A stretch of DNA of 36,229 nt, taken from positions 1 to 36,229 of IMG/VR virus record IMGVR_UViG_3300046535_001899, one strand, 5' to 3'. Source of the stretch: a virus. The notes under the pieces are model-generated. The model had not been told where the DNA came from. It saw only the letters and a program-made list of their open reading frames with translations, and did no database searches. Shown here in pieces: positions 12,866 to 19,623 of this stretch; the stretch's first letter is position 1, and the number at the start of each line of letters is the position of its first letter. Both the position numbers and the translations under genes were made by a program.

Positions 12866-12946
12866 CGTCCGAAGATCGTCCGCCGTTCAGGCGTGGGCGT
12901 CACTTTTTTCTTGCGCCCATTGTTGAGTTAAGTTAAGTTCTCTCCC
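12866..12946. promoter_or_regulatory. Divergent promoter/operator for ImmA and the rightward early operon
   Basis: This 81-bp gap contains a run of T (12904-12909) and TGTTGAGTTAAGTTAAGTTC (12921-12940), whose complement matches the switch site at 11309-11328 at 16 of 20 positions. The first rightward gene starts only 7 bases past this site with no Shine-Dalgarno sequence. The layout fits a repressed early rightward promoter under the same regulator as the switch. Confidence 0.6.
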
Positions 12947-13204
12947 ATGCACCCGGACATCAAGCCCCGCCTCATCCGCGCATGGGCCATCCGCAACCCC
13001 GAGCTCCGCGCGCTCACCGATCGCCACGAGGACCGCCGTACCTGCGTCCTGCTCGCGTGGGCGGTCGGCGACGTTGACGTCGTGCAGTTCCCCCGGCACC
13101 TCGCGATCGCCGAAGCGACGGGACCCGTCGAGCGGTACCCGAACGTCATCGACCGGTCGCCCGCCGACGTGCTCGCCGAGCGCAACGCTGCGAGGGCGGC
13201 GTGA
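12947..13204 (+). CDS. First gene of the rightward early operon, 85 aa, unknown
   Basis: ATG at 12947 (MHPDIKPRLIRAWAIRNPELRALTDRH). The middle (TCVLLAWAVGDVDVVQFPRHLAIAEATG) is hydrophobic and the end is acidic to helical (SPADVLAERNAARAA). No family is recognised. No ribosome-binding site is visible: the AT-rich operator-like site ends 6 bases before the ATG, suggesting a leaderless message, as for the Cro-like gene. Coupled to the next gene by GTGA. Confidence 0.6.
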   Translation: MHPDIKPRLIRAWAIRNPELRALTDRHEDRRTCVLLAWAVGDVDVVQFPRHLAIAEATGPVERYPNVIDRSPADVLAERNAARAA

Positions 13205-13929
13205 GCCACCGCGCCCGCTTCGTCGAGCTCGACGCAGAGCTCGAGGTCCTCGGCACCGCCGCCGATGGGAGCACGAGCCGAAACTGGGCATGGGACGACG
13301 CGCGCCACGCCCAGCGCGCCGCTCTCGTCGCCCTCGACTCCGGGGAGAACGTCCCGCGGCGGATGGCCGAGTTCGAATACGCGATGAACTCGCTTCACGC
13401 CTCGCGTCGGTTCGATGCCGAGGCAGCGCGCAAGCGCATCGGCCGCCACCGTGAGGAGCTCGCGGGTCTCGACGGCAAGGCGTCGCAGCTTGCGCGGGCG
13501 AACGCGCGACTCGTGGACGTGCTTGCCCTGGGCGCCGTCGCGGCCGCTGCTCTCGGCACGTACGCCGCGCAGGTCCCCGCCGAGTACGTCCCCGCGTGGC
13601 GCTGGGAGCGCGGCGGCGAGGACTCCGCGGTCATGTACCCGCGCGACCGGGCCGAGGACCCCGCGCTTGAGGCGATGCACCGCTACCGCTGCGCCGTCGT
13701 GGAGGCGGGCATCGCAGACGCCGAGGGCCGGCTTGCGGGCGGGGAACGCGTCTGCGTCTGCGGCGCGCCCTGGTCGAGGCACGGCCATCGCGTCGGCTTC
13801 GTTCGAGAGGACGGCGACAGCCGTTGCCCGAAGACAGCGGAGCAGCTCGCCGCCGGCGTCGCGCCGCCCGGCATGTACCTCGCGCAAACGTTCGTCGACG
13901 CCGCTCGACCGGAAAGGATTGCTTCGTGA
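13201..13929 (+). CDS. Unknown protein with Cys/His motif, 242 aa
   Basis: GTG at 13201 in a GTGA overlap. The N-terminal 110 residues are helical (FVELDAELEVLGT, AARKRIGRHREELAGLDGKASQLARANARL) followed by an Ala-rich hydrophobic stretch (DVLALGAVAAAALGTYAAQV). The C-terminal part contains CVCGAPWSRHGHRVGF, then SRCPKTAEQLAAG, consistent with a small zinc site. No family is recognised and no enzyme motif is visible. Confidence 0.6.
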   Translation: MSHRARFVELDAELEVLGTAADGSTSRNWAWDDARHAQRAALVALDSGENVPRRMAEFEYAMNSLHASRRFDAEAARKRIGRHREELAGLDGKASQLARANARLVDVLALGAVAAAALGTYAAQVPAEYVPAWRWERGGEDSAVMYPRDRAEDPALEAMHRYRCAVVEAGIADAEGRLAGGERVCVCGAPWSRHGHRVGFVREDGDSRCPKTAEQLAAGVAPPGMYLAQTFVDAARPERIAS

Positions 13930-14261
13930 ACGCTCCCCACCACGATCTCCGCCTCGCCGACATCGGCCAGGCTTTCACCTTCTTCGCGCCCGGTGTGCTC
14001 GGGCGCGTGACGCTGCTGCTCACCATCCGCGCTCTCGCGTGGCTCCGCGCGCCGCTTCCCGCTCGACAGATCGCTACCGACGTGTGCGCCGTGCTCACGG
14101 GCCACGAGATGCTCGCGAAGTGCGGCGTGCGCACGCCCGACGGGAAGGACGAGGTGCGCCGGATGATCGTGGCCAGACGGGCGGCGTTCGGCCTCGACGA
14201 AGAGCAGGCTGGAGCCCTCGGCGAGGACCTCTTCGACGTTTGGCGGGAGGCGCGGTCGTGA
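13926..14261 (+). CDS. Unknown protein, 111 aa
   Basis: GTG at 13926 overlapping the previous stop (GTGA). Helical protein: LRLADIGQAFTFFAPGVLGRVTLLLTIRALAWL, then PARQIATDVCAVLTGHEMLAKCGVRT and KDEVRRMIVARRAAFGLDEEQ. The hydrophobic N-terminal half might be membrane associated, but interspersed charges make a soluble helical fold equally likely. Unknown function. The frame is open further upstream, but that part is antisense-type Arg-rich sequence within the previous gene. Confidence 0.55.
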   Translation: MNAPHHDLRLADIGQAFTFFAPGVLGRVTLLLTIRALAWLRAPLPARQIATDVCAVLTGHEMLAKCGVRTPDGKDEVRRMIVARRAAFGLDEEQAGALGEDLFDVWREARS

Positions 14262-14569
14262 GGGTCGAAGCAGAGCACGACATGCTCGCCGACGAGGCGA
14301 CCGACATCGCAAAGGTGCGCCACGCGCTTGCCGAGGAGACAACGCGCATGCTCGGCAGGATCGCGAACGACCTACCGATTGCAGCGGGTGTCGCTGAGGC
14401 GATCGAGTCCGCGTCGCAAGCGCTCGTCGCGCTCGAGACGTCGCACGCGCAGGGCGAGCACCGGCTCGCGCGTCGGCAGTTCAAGGAGCACATCACCAAG
14501 CCTTGCGGCGATCCGCGGTGTCAGCTCCACGGCGGCATGGTTGCCGAGGGCGGGGGCAAGCCGTCTTGA
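14258..14569 (+). CDS. Unknown small helical protein, 103 aa
   Basis: GTG at 14258 (VRVEAEHDMLADEATDIAKVRHALAEE). A long amphipathic helix region (MLGRIANDLPIAAGVAEAIESASQALVALET) is followed by a short Cys/His end (KPCGDPRCQLHGG) that could hold a metal with C-x4-C-x2-H spacing. Overlaps of 4 bp on both sides support the call. No family is recognised. Confidence 0.55.
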   Translation: MRVEAEHDMLADEATDIAKVRHALAEETTRMLGRIANDLPIAAGVAEAIESASQALVALETSHAQGEHRLARRQFKEHITKPCGDPRCQLHGGMVAEGGGKPS

Positions 14570-14847
14570 CTTTCGACCCCAACCCCGACGTGGCCCTTCA
14601 GCAGCGCATCCGCTGGGAGAACGCCTCGCCCGAGGAGCGGCAGGCGCTTCGACCGAAGCCTTCACCCATGCCGTTCGGGCCGCCGCTAGTCTGCTCGCTC
14701 TGTCGGGCGCCGTGCCCCGACGACGAGGAGCACCGGTGCCCCGTGGTGCGGCGTGAGAACCGGTTCCTGCTTGCGATGGTCCTCGGGCTCGTCGCCGTGC
14801 CAGGTGGGCTGTTCGCCGTCCTGTGGGCGCTGGGGGGCCAGCGATGA
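14566..14847 (+). CDS. Small zinc-ribbon plus membrane-helix protein, 93 aa
   Basis: The start is a TTG at 14566 overlapping the previous stop (TTGA), inferred from the coupling pattern. The N-terminal half is polar (FDPNPDVALQQRIRWENASPEERQAL). The middle has a Cys motif CSLCRAPCPDDEEHRC, and the C-terminus is a single membrane helix (FLLAMVLGLVAVPGGLFAVLWAL) with a short GGQR tail. A cytoplasmic zinc module tethered to the membrane is the simplest reading. Function unknown. Coupled by ATGA to the exonuclease gene. Confidence 0.55.
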   Translation: MTFDPNPDVALQQRIRWENASPEERQALRPKPSPMPFGPPLVCSLCRAPCPDDEEHRCPVVRRENRFLLAMVLGLVAVPGGLFAVLWALGGQR

Positions 14848-15782
14848 ACCTGACGCCCGCGCAGCTCGCGAAGCGCCGGACCGGCATTGGATCATCGGAC
14901 GTGGCCGCGCTCGCCGAGGTGGACCCGTGGCGCGAGCCGCTCGACGTCTGGCTCTCGAAGGTCGGGCTCGTCGACATCGAGACGACGCCCGCGATGCAGA
15001 GCGGCCACGATCTCGAGGACCCGATCGCGAAGATGTACGAGCGCGCGATGGGCGCGAAGCTCGCCCGCGTCCGCGGCACGCTCCGGCACCCGAAGCACCC
15101 GATCGCGCTGGCAACGCTCGACCGGCGCGCGAAGGTCGGCCCCGCGCCCATCGTCGAGGTCAAGAACGTGGGCCCTCACCAGCTCGCCGACTGGCGCGGC
15201 GGCGCGCCTGCGCACGTCGTGCTGCAAGTGCAGTGGCAGCTCGCCGTCGATGACGCCGAAGATTTGGCCCACATCGCGGCGCTGCTCGGCGGCACCGAGT
15301 TTCGGGTGTTCCCCGTCGTTCGCGATCGTGACCTCGGCGAGGCGATGTTCGAGCTCGCCGAGGACTTCTGGGACGAGCACGTGCTGACGCGCATCCCGCC
15401 GCCGTGCAGCCCCGATTCCGCGCAGCGGCTCGCGGCGCTCCGGTACCCGAGGAACGACGGAGCGCTGCTCCCGAAGACGCCTGAAGCGCGCGCTCTCGCG
15501 CACGAGCTCGCCGACATCCACGACGAGCAGGCCGCGCTGAAGCTTCGCCGCGATCGGTGCGAGGCGGCGGCGAAGGAGCTGATTGGGCCAGCCGATGGCG
15601 TCGAGGCGTGTTTCACGTGGAAGCTCGACGCCGAGGGCCGCACCTCGTGGGAGGCGATCGCGCGCGCGCTTGGCGCGTCGGACGAGCTCATCGCGGCGCA
15701 CACGAAGCCGCCCACGACGCGAAAGTTTCTGCTCGACAGGAGCAGGTGGTCCGAGGCGACGAACAGGAGGAAGAATCGATGA
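14844..15782 (+). CDS. YqaJ/lambda-exonuclease family recombination nuclease
   Basis: This 312-residue protein has the YqaJ signature: an N-terminal RRTGIGSSDVAALAEVDPW (about 11-29) that opens the active site, an E-D pair in SGHDLEDPIA (about 53-61), a conserved Asp in ATLDRRAKVG (about 93), the metal-binding ExK in APIVEVKNVG (105-107) and the helix VVLQVQWQLAV (about 125-135). Family enzymes chew 5' ends of double-stranded DNA to make 3' tails for an annealing partner. The next gene is the likely partner. The C-terminal 100 residues are helical and may contact that partner. ATG at 14844 fixed by ATGA overlap. Confidence 0.9.
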   Translation: MNLTPAQLAKRRTGIGSSDVAALAEVDPWREPLDVWLSKVGLVDIETTPAMQSGHDLEDPIAKMYERAMGAKLARVRGTLRHPKHPIALATLDRRAKVGPAPIVEVKNVGPHQLADWRGGAPAHVVLQVQWQLAVDDAEDLAHIAALLGGTEFRVFPVVRDRDLGEAMFELAEDFWDEHVLTRIPPPCSPDSAQRLAALRYPRNDGALLPKTPEARALAHELADIHDEQAALKLRRDRCEAAAKELIGPADGVEACFTWKLDAEGRTSWEAIARALGASDELIAAHTKPPTTRKFLLDRSRWSEATNRRKNR

Positions 15783-16801
15783 CCGACAACGGCATGGCGG
15801 GCGGTGAGCGCGGGACGACGGTGCGCCAGGAATTCGGCGCGGACCAGATGGTCAAGAGCGCCGAGGTGGCCACGAGCGCGATGGTGGCGCAGGCGCAGGC
15901 CGAGGTGAATGCGATGTACATCGTCGCGATGCGCCAGCCTCGAAGCGAGGCCGATGCTCGGATCAAGTTGCTAAATGCTTGCGAGCGGCCAGGCCTCGCG
16001 GCGGTCGCCATCTACCGCAAGCCGGTCGGAAAGAAGAAGAACGAGGAAACCGGAAAGTGGGAGCAAGCCTACGCCGAGGGCTTGAGCGTTCGGTTCGCCG
16101 AGGAGGCGGCGCGCGCATGGAAGAACATTCGCGTGTCGAGCGCTATCGTGTCGGACGATGACCAGCGCCGAATCCTGCGCGTTACCGCGGTGGACCTCGA
16201 GAGCAACTTCGCGAAATCCGTTGACATCATGATCGAAAAGGTTGTGGAGAAGCGCCAGCTACGCGACGGATCCCCCCCCCTCCGCGTGCGGCAGAACAGC
16301 TTCGGCGACACCGTGTACCTCTACCCCGCGACCGAGGCAGAGGTGCTCGTCAAGTCGAACGCCGAGAAGAGCAAGGCCGAGCGCGAAGTCATCTTGAAGC
16401 TCGTACCGGGCGACATCTTGGACGAGGCGAGGGCGCGTATCTATGCGACGCGTGCCAACGAGGACGCCAAGGACCCCGAGGCCGCCAAGAAGGCGATGTG
16501 CGACGCGTTCGCGGCGATCGGGGTGAAGCCGAGCATGCTCGAGGAGTATTTGGGACACCCTCTGGACGCATCGACGGCGGCCGAGGTACTTGAGCTGAAA
16601 GCGGTCTACGTCGCGCTCAAGGACCACGACACGTCGTGGACCGAAGTACTCGGCGACCGGATGAATGCCGACGGGCCGAAGCCCAATGCCAAGGTCGAGG
16701 CGGCCAAGGCCAAGGTCCAGGAGAAGCTCAAGAACAAGAGGGAAGCGAAGGCGGCGCCCGCGGCCGCGCCGGAGGGCCGCGAGCCGGGGAGCGACGGGTG
16801 A
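15779..16801 (+). CDS. Candidate single-strand annealing protein
   Basis: This 340-residue protein directly follows the YqaJ exonuclease by ATGA overlap, the position where phages keep RecT, ERF or related annealing proteins. The core (EVNAMYIVAMRQPRSEADARI, GLSVRFAEEAARAWKNIRV, LRVTAVDLESN) resembles phage proteins with a G-x-S-I/V-R-x-A-E-A segment, but I cannot place it in a named annealase family. After about residue 300 it becomes a charged Lys/Ala coil (AKVEAAKAKVQEKLKNKREAKAAPAAAPEG), a likely flexible tail. A run of nine C (16272-16280) encodes part of GSPPLRV without breaking the frame. The function rests mainly on context. Confidence 0.6.
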   Translation: MTDNGMAGGERGTTVRQEFGADQMVKSAEVATSAMVAQAQAEVNAMYIVAMRQPRSEADARIKLLNACERPGLAAVAIYRKPVGKKKNEETGKWEQAYAEGLSVRFAEEAARAWKNIRVSSAIVSDDDQRRILRVTAVDLESNFAKSVDIMIEKVVEKRQLRDGSPPLRVRQNSFGDTVYLYPATEAEVLVKSNAEKSKAEREVILKLVPGDILDEARARIYATRANEDAKDPEAAKKAMCDAFAAIGVKPSMLEEYLGHPLDASTAAEVLELKAVYVALKDHDTSWTEVLGDRMNADGPKPNAKVEAAKAKVQEKLKNKREAKAAPAAAPEGREPGSDG

Positions 16802-17172
16802 CCTGTCCGTTCGCCTGTCCGAACTTCGCGCCCACCGTCTTCTGCGACAAGGCGGAGCATCACGTAGACGAGCACGAGGGCCCACACCCGAAGGGTGGAC
16901 GGATGTACTGGCCGAACATGGGCCCCTTCCCCGGATCGGCGTCCGGGCTCCGCGAGGAGCTTGCCGCGCTGGCGGAGCGGGTGGCCGCGCTCGAGCAAAA
17001 GTCAAGCGCCGCTGGGCCCGACCGCGGGGGCCCAGCCCGGCAGGTCCTCGTGAATGCGCTGGACGAAGCGCGACGGGAGCGCGACCAGGAGCGCGCGGCG
17101 AAGATGCGGGCCGAGGAGCAGCTTGCCGAACTGCGCGAGCGGTTGGAGCGGATTGGAGTGCTGGCGACATGA
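16798..17172 (+). CDS. Small zinc-finger and coiled-coil protein, 124 aa
   Basis: GTG at 16798 (GTGA). The N-terminal 35 residues have CPFACPNFAPTVFC, then HHVDEHEGPHPKG, with Cys and His spaced for one zinc site. The rest is coiled coil (GLREELAALAERVAALEQKSS, then ARRERDQERAAKMRAEEQLAELRERLERIG). Between the coils lies a Gly/Pro-rich break (AAGPDRGGPARQ) encoded by the second copy of the 37-nt hairpin element, which makes it look inserted. Function unknown. Confidence 0.6.
   Translation: MTCPFACPNFAPTVFCDKAEHHVDEHEGPHPKGGRMYWPNMGPFPGSASGLREELAALAERVAALEQKSSAAGPDRGGPARQVLVNALDEARRERDQERAAKMRAEEQLAELRERLERIGVLAT
16998..17034 (+). repeat. 37-nt element, copy 2 (AAAGTCAAGCG plus GC hairpin)
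   Basis: AAAGTCAAGCG at 16998-17008, four bases, then the hairpin at 17013-17034 with arms TGGGCCC/GGGCCCA, extended here to 9 bp by flanking GC pairs (17011-17036). It has the same spacing, total length and reading frame as copy 1 at 7005-7041, and again lies in the transcribed sense of its operon. Confidence 0.75.
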
Positions 17173-17687
17173 TGCGAAACGAGAAGCTCGGCGACGTGGC
17201 CCTGCGGCTGCGCAACATGCTGAAGAACGAGGCCACCGGCCCCCTGGCGGCATCCGCCGAGGTCGTGACAATCGCCGGCCGGTGGGATGACGACTACCGC
17301 GCGCAGGCCGAAGGCAAGAGCGCGTCGTCGTGGCTCGTGGCCACCCTGGGCAAGGGCCGGACGCTCGCCTGGTTCCAGGCGCGCGCACGAGCGGCACAAC
17401 GCATCGGAGAGTGGTCCCGCACGACGTGGCATCACGAGGCCGCCGTGTGGGCCGACCGGAAGCTCGGCAGCGATCACGACATGCGCAAACTCGACCAGTT
17501 CGTTCAGAAGGCGACGGTCGAGAACGCGGGCAACCCGTTATCCTGCGCCGCCGTTCGGCGCATCGCACGGGTCCACAAGCTCACGCAGCGGATGAACGTG
17601 ATCGGCGTGAAGGACTGCGCGCGATGCAAGATGCTCGAGAAGCGCCTACGGGATCTCGGCGACGAGCATGATGAAGCGGCAGAATAG
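17169..17687 (+). CDS. Unknown protein, 172 aa
   Basis: ATG at 17169 (ATGA overlap; a second ATG follows at once). Basic, helical protein: GDVALRLRNMLKNEATGPLAA, then SSWLVATLGKGRTLAWFQARARAAQRIGEWSRTTWHHEAAVWADRKL, then RRIARVHKLTQRMN, and a CxxC near the end (DCARCKMLEKRLRDL). The many Trp and Arg residues suggest nucleic-acid contact. No family is recognised. It ends at the left edge of the 38-bp repeat array, making it a candidate array-binding or initiation partner. Confidence 0.6.
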   Translation: MMRNEKLGDVALRLRNMLKNEATGPLAASAEVVTIAGRWDDDYRAQAEGKSASSWLVATLGKGRTLAWFQARARAAQRIGEWSRTTWHHEAAVWADRKLGSDHDMRKLDQFVQKATVENAGNPLSCAAVRRIARVHKLTQRMNVIGVKDCARCKMLEKRLRDLGDEHDEAAE

Positions 17688-18227
17688 CGAGCGGGCGAGG
17701 ACGTTGGAGCGAATGCGAAGCAAGACGAGCGAGCGCGAAGGCGCGAGTGAATACGCAGGTACTCAAGCGGGCGACAACAGAAGAGCGAATGCGGGACATG
17801 ACGAGCGAGCGATCATGCGGGATCGAATGAGAAAGGCGAGGAGCGAGCGAATTCTTCGGAGCGAATGCGGCGGCCGACGAGCGCGAGTGGAAGGCTGAGC
17901 GAATGCGATCCCCGAAGAGCGAGCGAAGCGAAGCGAGCGAATGCGACGCCACACGAGCGAGCGATCTCGTCTGAGCGAATGCGACGCACCAGGAGCGCGC
18001 GCCAAGATGGATCGCGACGAGCGGAGCGAGCGAATGCGACGGAGCTAATGCGGACGTACACGAGCGAAGCGAAAGACGGCGAGCCGATGCGAGGATTCGC
18101 GAGCGAGCGGTACCTGACGAGCGAAGGCGAATAGGTGGGAGCGAGCTGCCCGACGCGAGCGAAGGTGAGGTCCAGAGCGAGCGGTACCCCCTGATCGAAT
18201 GAGATGAAAGAGGAGCGAGAGGACACC
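17688..18227. other. 540-bp gene-free region containing the repeat array
   Basis: This is the only gene-free stretch over 300 bases. Open frames exist on both strands, but they are products of the repeat: its 38-bp period cycles through all three frames, and the translations are Arg/Ser-rich with no fold-like features. No tRNA, promoter or terminator is recognisable. It lies between a 172-residue unknown gene and an IS110-related gene. Confidence 0.8.
17707..18194 (+). repeat. Tandem array of about twelve degenerate 38-bp units, iteron-like
   Basis: Box 1 (GAGCGAATGCG) occurs exactly at 17707, 17783, 17859, 17897, 17935, 17973 and 18028, with variants at 17745, 17821, 18042, 18081, 18119 and 18157. 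The spacing is 38 bp except for one phase break near 18011-18041 and a 39-bp step to 18081. Box 2 (near CGAGCGAGCG) follows at unit positions 20-29, so GAGCGA recurs every 18-20 bp. The bases between boxes vary freely. Iteron-type replication origins and partition or binding arrays look like this. The IS110-related gene just downstream and the 172-residue gene just upstream are candidate binders. A CRISPR array is ruled out by the short, imperfect repeats and the absence of cas genes. Confidence 0.85.
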
Positions 18228-19151
18228 ATGAACGACCTGAAGAAGATCGAGAAGAAGTTGAAGAAGAAGCCGACGCCCGTCGCGTCGGAGAACCGGTACG
18301 AGGCGCTTCGGCGCCTCGCGTCGGACCACAAGGCCTACACCCGCAAGAAGATCGCGCTACTCAACACGAGCACGGACCGGACCTTCAAGAAGATGAACGA
18401 GGAGACGGGCAAGGAGGAGAAGATCGTCGTCCCATGCCGGCTCCAGCCGCCCGAGATCGCGCAGTACGGCGCGCTCGCAGATGCGCTGGACGGGCGCCTC
18501 GATGAGCTCGAGAAGGCGATGACAGTCCAGCTCAAGGGGTTGCCGATCTGGGACGTGTTCCTGTCCAAGATTTACTGCATGGGCCCCAAGATCGCGGGGC
18601 CGATGCTCGGCACGATCGACATCACGAAGTCGCGCACGCCGTCATCGCTCCGCCAGTTCTGCGGGATGGCCGTGCATGACGGGCGTGCCGACCGGCCCCG
18701 TCGTGGTGAGAAGCTGGGGTATTGTGCGCAGATGCGCACGCTTCTGTATATTTGGACCGCGACGCTCCAGAAGTGCGCCGCCGAGCGCGGCGAGGTTAGC
18801 AAGAAGGGTAAGCCGATGAAGCCGCGGCCCGCGTCGTCATCGAAGTACCTCGAGATCATCCGGGATGTGAAGCACCGCGAGCTCTCCGCGGGTGGCGATC
18901 GCGCGAAGCCCTCAAAGGCCCAGCGCAAGGCCGAGCGGAAGGCCACCGACGTCTTCCTCGAAGACCTGTACATCGTGTGGCGCGCGCTCGAAGGGCTGCC
19001 CGTCTGGCCGAGCTACTACGCGGCCAAGCTGGGGTACGAACACGGTGGCAAGATCAGCGTGAACGAGCCGCGCATGCTCACGGTCGACGAAGCACTCGCG
19101 CTCGTGGGCGATGTCGGGAAGCGCGAAGTCGAGGCTGCGGCGGCGGAATGA
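18228..19151 (+). CDS. Phage protein related to the C-terminal half of IS110-type transposases
   Basis: Residues about 100-150 (LPIWDVFLSKIYCMGPKIAGPMLGTIDITKSRTPSSLRQFCGMA) match the helix-hairpin-helix (Transposase_20) domain of IS110/IS116 enzymes. Further segments (GEKLGYCAQMRTLLYIW and RKATDVFLEDLYIVWRALEGLPVWPSYYAAKLGYEH) resemble phage and integrative-element proteins carrying this domain. The N-terminal DEDD catalytic domain of IS110 is absent; instead there is a Lys-rich helix (LKKIEKKLKKKPT) and a helical region. It is therefore probably a DNA-binding protein, not a transposase. The ATG at 18228 is chosen for AGAGG 5 nt upstream; an ATG at 18204 lacks such a site. It lies right after the 38-bp array. 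Confidence 0.7.
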   Translation: MNDLKKIEKKLKKKPTPVASENRYEALRRLASDHKAYTRKKIALLNTSTDRTFKKMNEETGKEEKIVVPCRLQPPEIAQYGALADALDGRLDELEKAMTVQLKGLPIWDVFLSKIYCMGPKIAGPMLGTIDITKSRTPSSLRQFCGMAVHDGRADRPRRGEKLGYCAQMRTLLYIWTATLQKCAAERGEVSKKGKPMKPRPASSSKYLEIIRDVKHRELSAGGDRAKPSKAQRKAERKATDVFLEDLYIVWRALEGLPVWPSYYAAKLGYEHGGKISVNEPRMLTVDEALALVGDVGKREVEAAAAE

Positions 19152-19426
19152 AGCCGGCACCACAACCCACCGCCGACGTGGAGGACGCCGAGGACCGAAT
19201 CTACGCCGGCGAGCTGCGCGCCCTCGGGTGCAACGTGCCCGAATCGATCCCCGACTGCGCATGGGCGGCCCGATCCTCGATGCGGATCGGTCCAACCGAG
19301 ATCACGGGCCCGGTGGACGAAGACGGGAACGTGCCAACGACGACCACGATCACCTTCGTCGCGCCGCTGCGGTGGGTCACGGCGACGATCGGCTTCTCCT
19401 ACGATGAGGGCGAGGGCGCGCCGTGA
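19148..19426 (+). CDS. Unknown small protein, 92 aa
   Basis: ATG at 19148 in an ATGA overlap. Acidic N-terminus (TADVEDAEDRIYAGELRALGCNVPESIPDCAW) followed by a strand-rich half (SSMRIGPTEITGPVDEDGNVPTTTTITFVAPLRWVTATIGFSY). Function unknown. The next gene starts in its stop (GTGA). Confidence 0.6.
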   Translation: MKPAPQPTADVEDAEDRIYAGELRALGCNVPESIPDCAWAARSSMRIGPTEITGPVDEDGNVPTTTTITFVAPLRWVTATIGFSYDEGEGAP

Positions 19427-19623
19427 CCTGTTTCTTCTGCGGCGACCCTGCGGCGCATCCCGCGACCGGCTGCCAGTACACGCCGCGCGTGCTCGCCTGC
19501 CACGCCTGCGTCGTCGCCTTCTGGGCTTGGGTTCGACGCCATCAGGCCAAGCGATGGGCCGGCGCGGACTTCTTCGCGGCGCTCGCCGCAACGCCACGAA
19601 CTACCCGTACGCCCGCACCTTGA
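19423..19623 (+). CDS. Small zinc-finger protein, 66 aa, last gene of the rightward operon
   Basis: GTG at 19423 (MTCFFCGDPAAHP). Two CxxC pairs, CFFC and CHAC, with an extra Cys between (TGCQY), predict one zinc ribbon; an aromatic helix follows (VVAFWAWVRRHQAKRW). Such mini-ribbons are common phage early proteins that bind nucleic acid or polymerase. Its last 23 bases overlap the convergent late operon's final gene, and no terminator separates them. Confidence 0.6.
   Translation: MTCFFCGDPAAHPATGCQYTPRVLACHACVVAFWAWVRRHQAKRWAGADFFAALAATPRTTRTPAP

Noticed and set aside
16272-16280. Run of nine C in the annealase candidate as a frameshift
   Set aside because: The same frame continues on both sides with coherent protein (GSPPLRV then QNSFGDTVYLY). 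The similar run at 33629-33637 in the J-like gene is also in frame.
17707-18194. CRISPR array
   Set aside because: Conserved boxes are only about 10-11 bp and imperfect, two per unit, with no fixed-length unique spacers between long identical repeats and no cas genes nearby.
17813-18331. Long open frames on both strands across the repeat array
   Set aside because: The 38-bp period cycles through all three frames, so the translations are only repeating Arg/Ser/Ala words. Frames are equally open on both strands, with no ribosome-binding site and no fold-like pattern.
18228-19151. Complete IS110 insertion sequence
   Set aside because: No DEDD catalytic domain is visible, no element ends can be seen, and the gene is coupled by ATGA to the next phage gene.
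19601-19623. Bidirectional terminator between the convergent operons
   Set aside because: The two genes overlap by 23 bp and no stem with a T-run is visible there.
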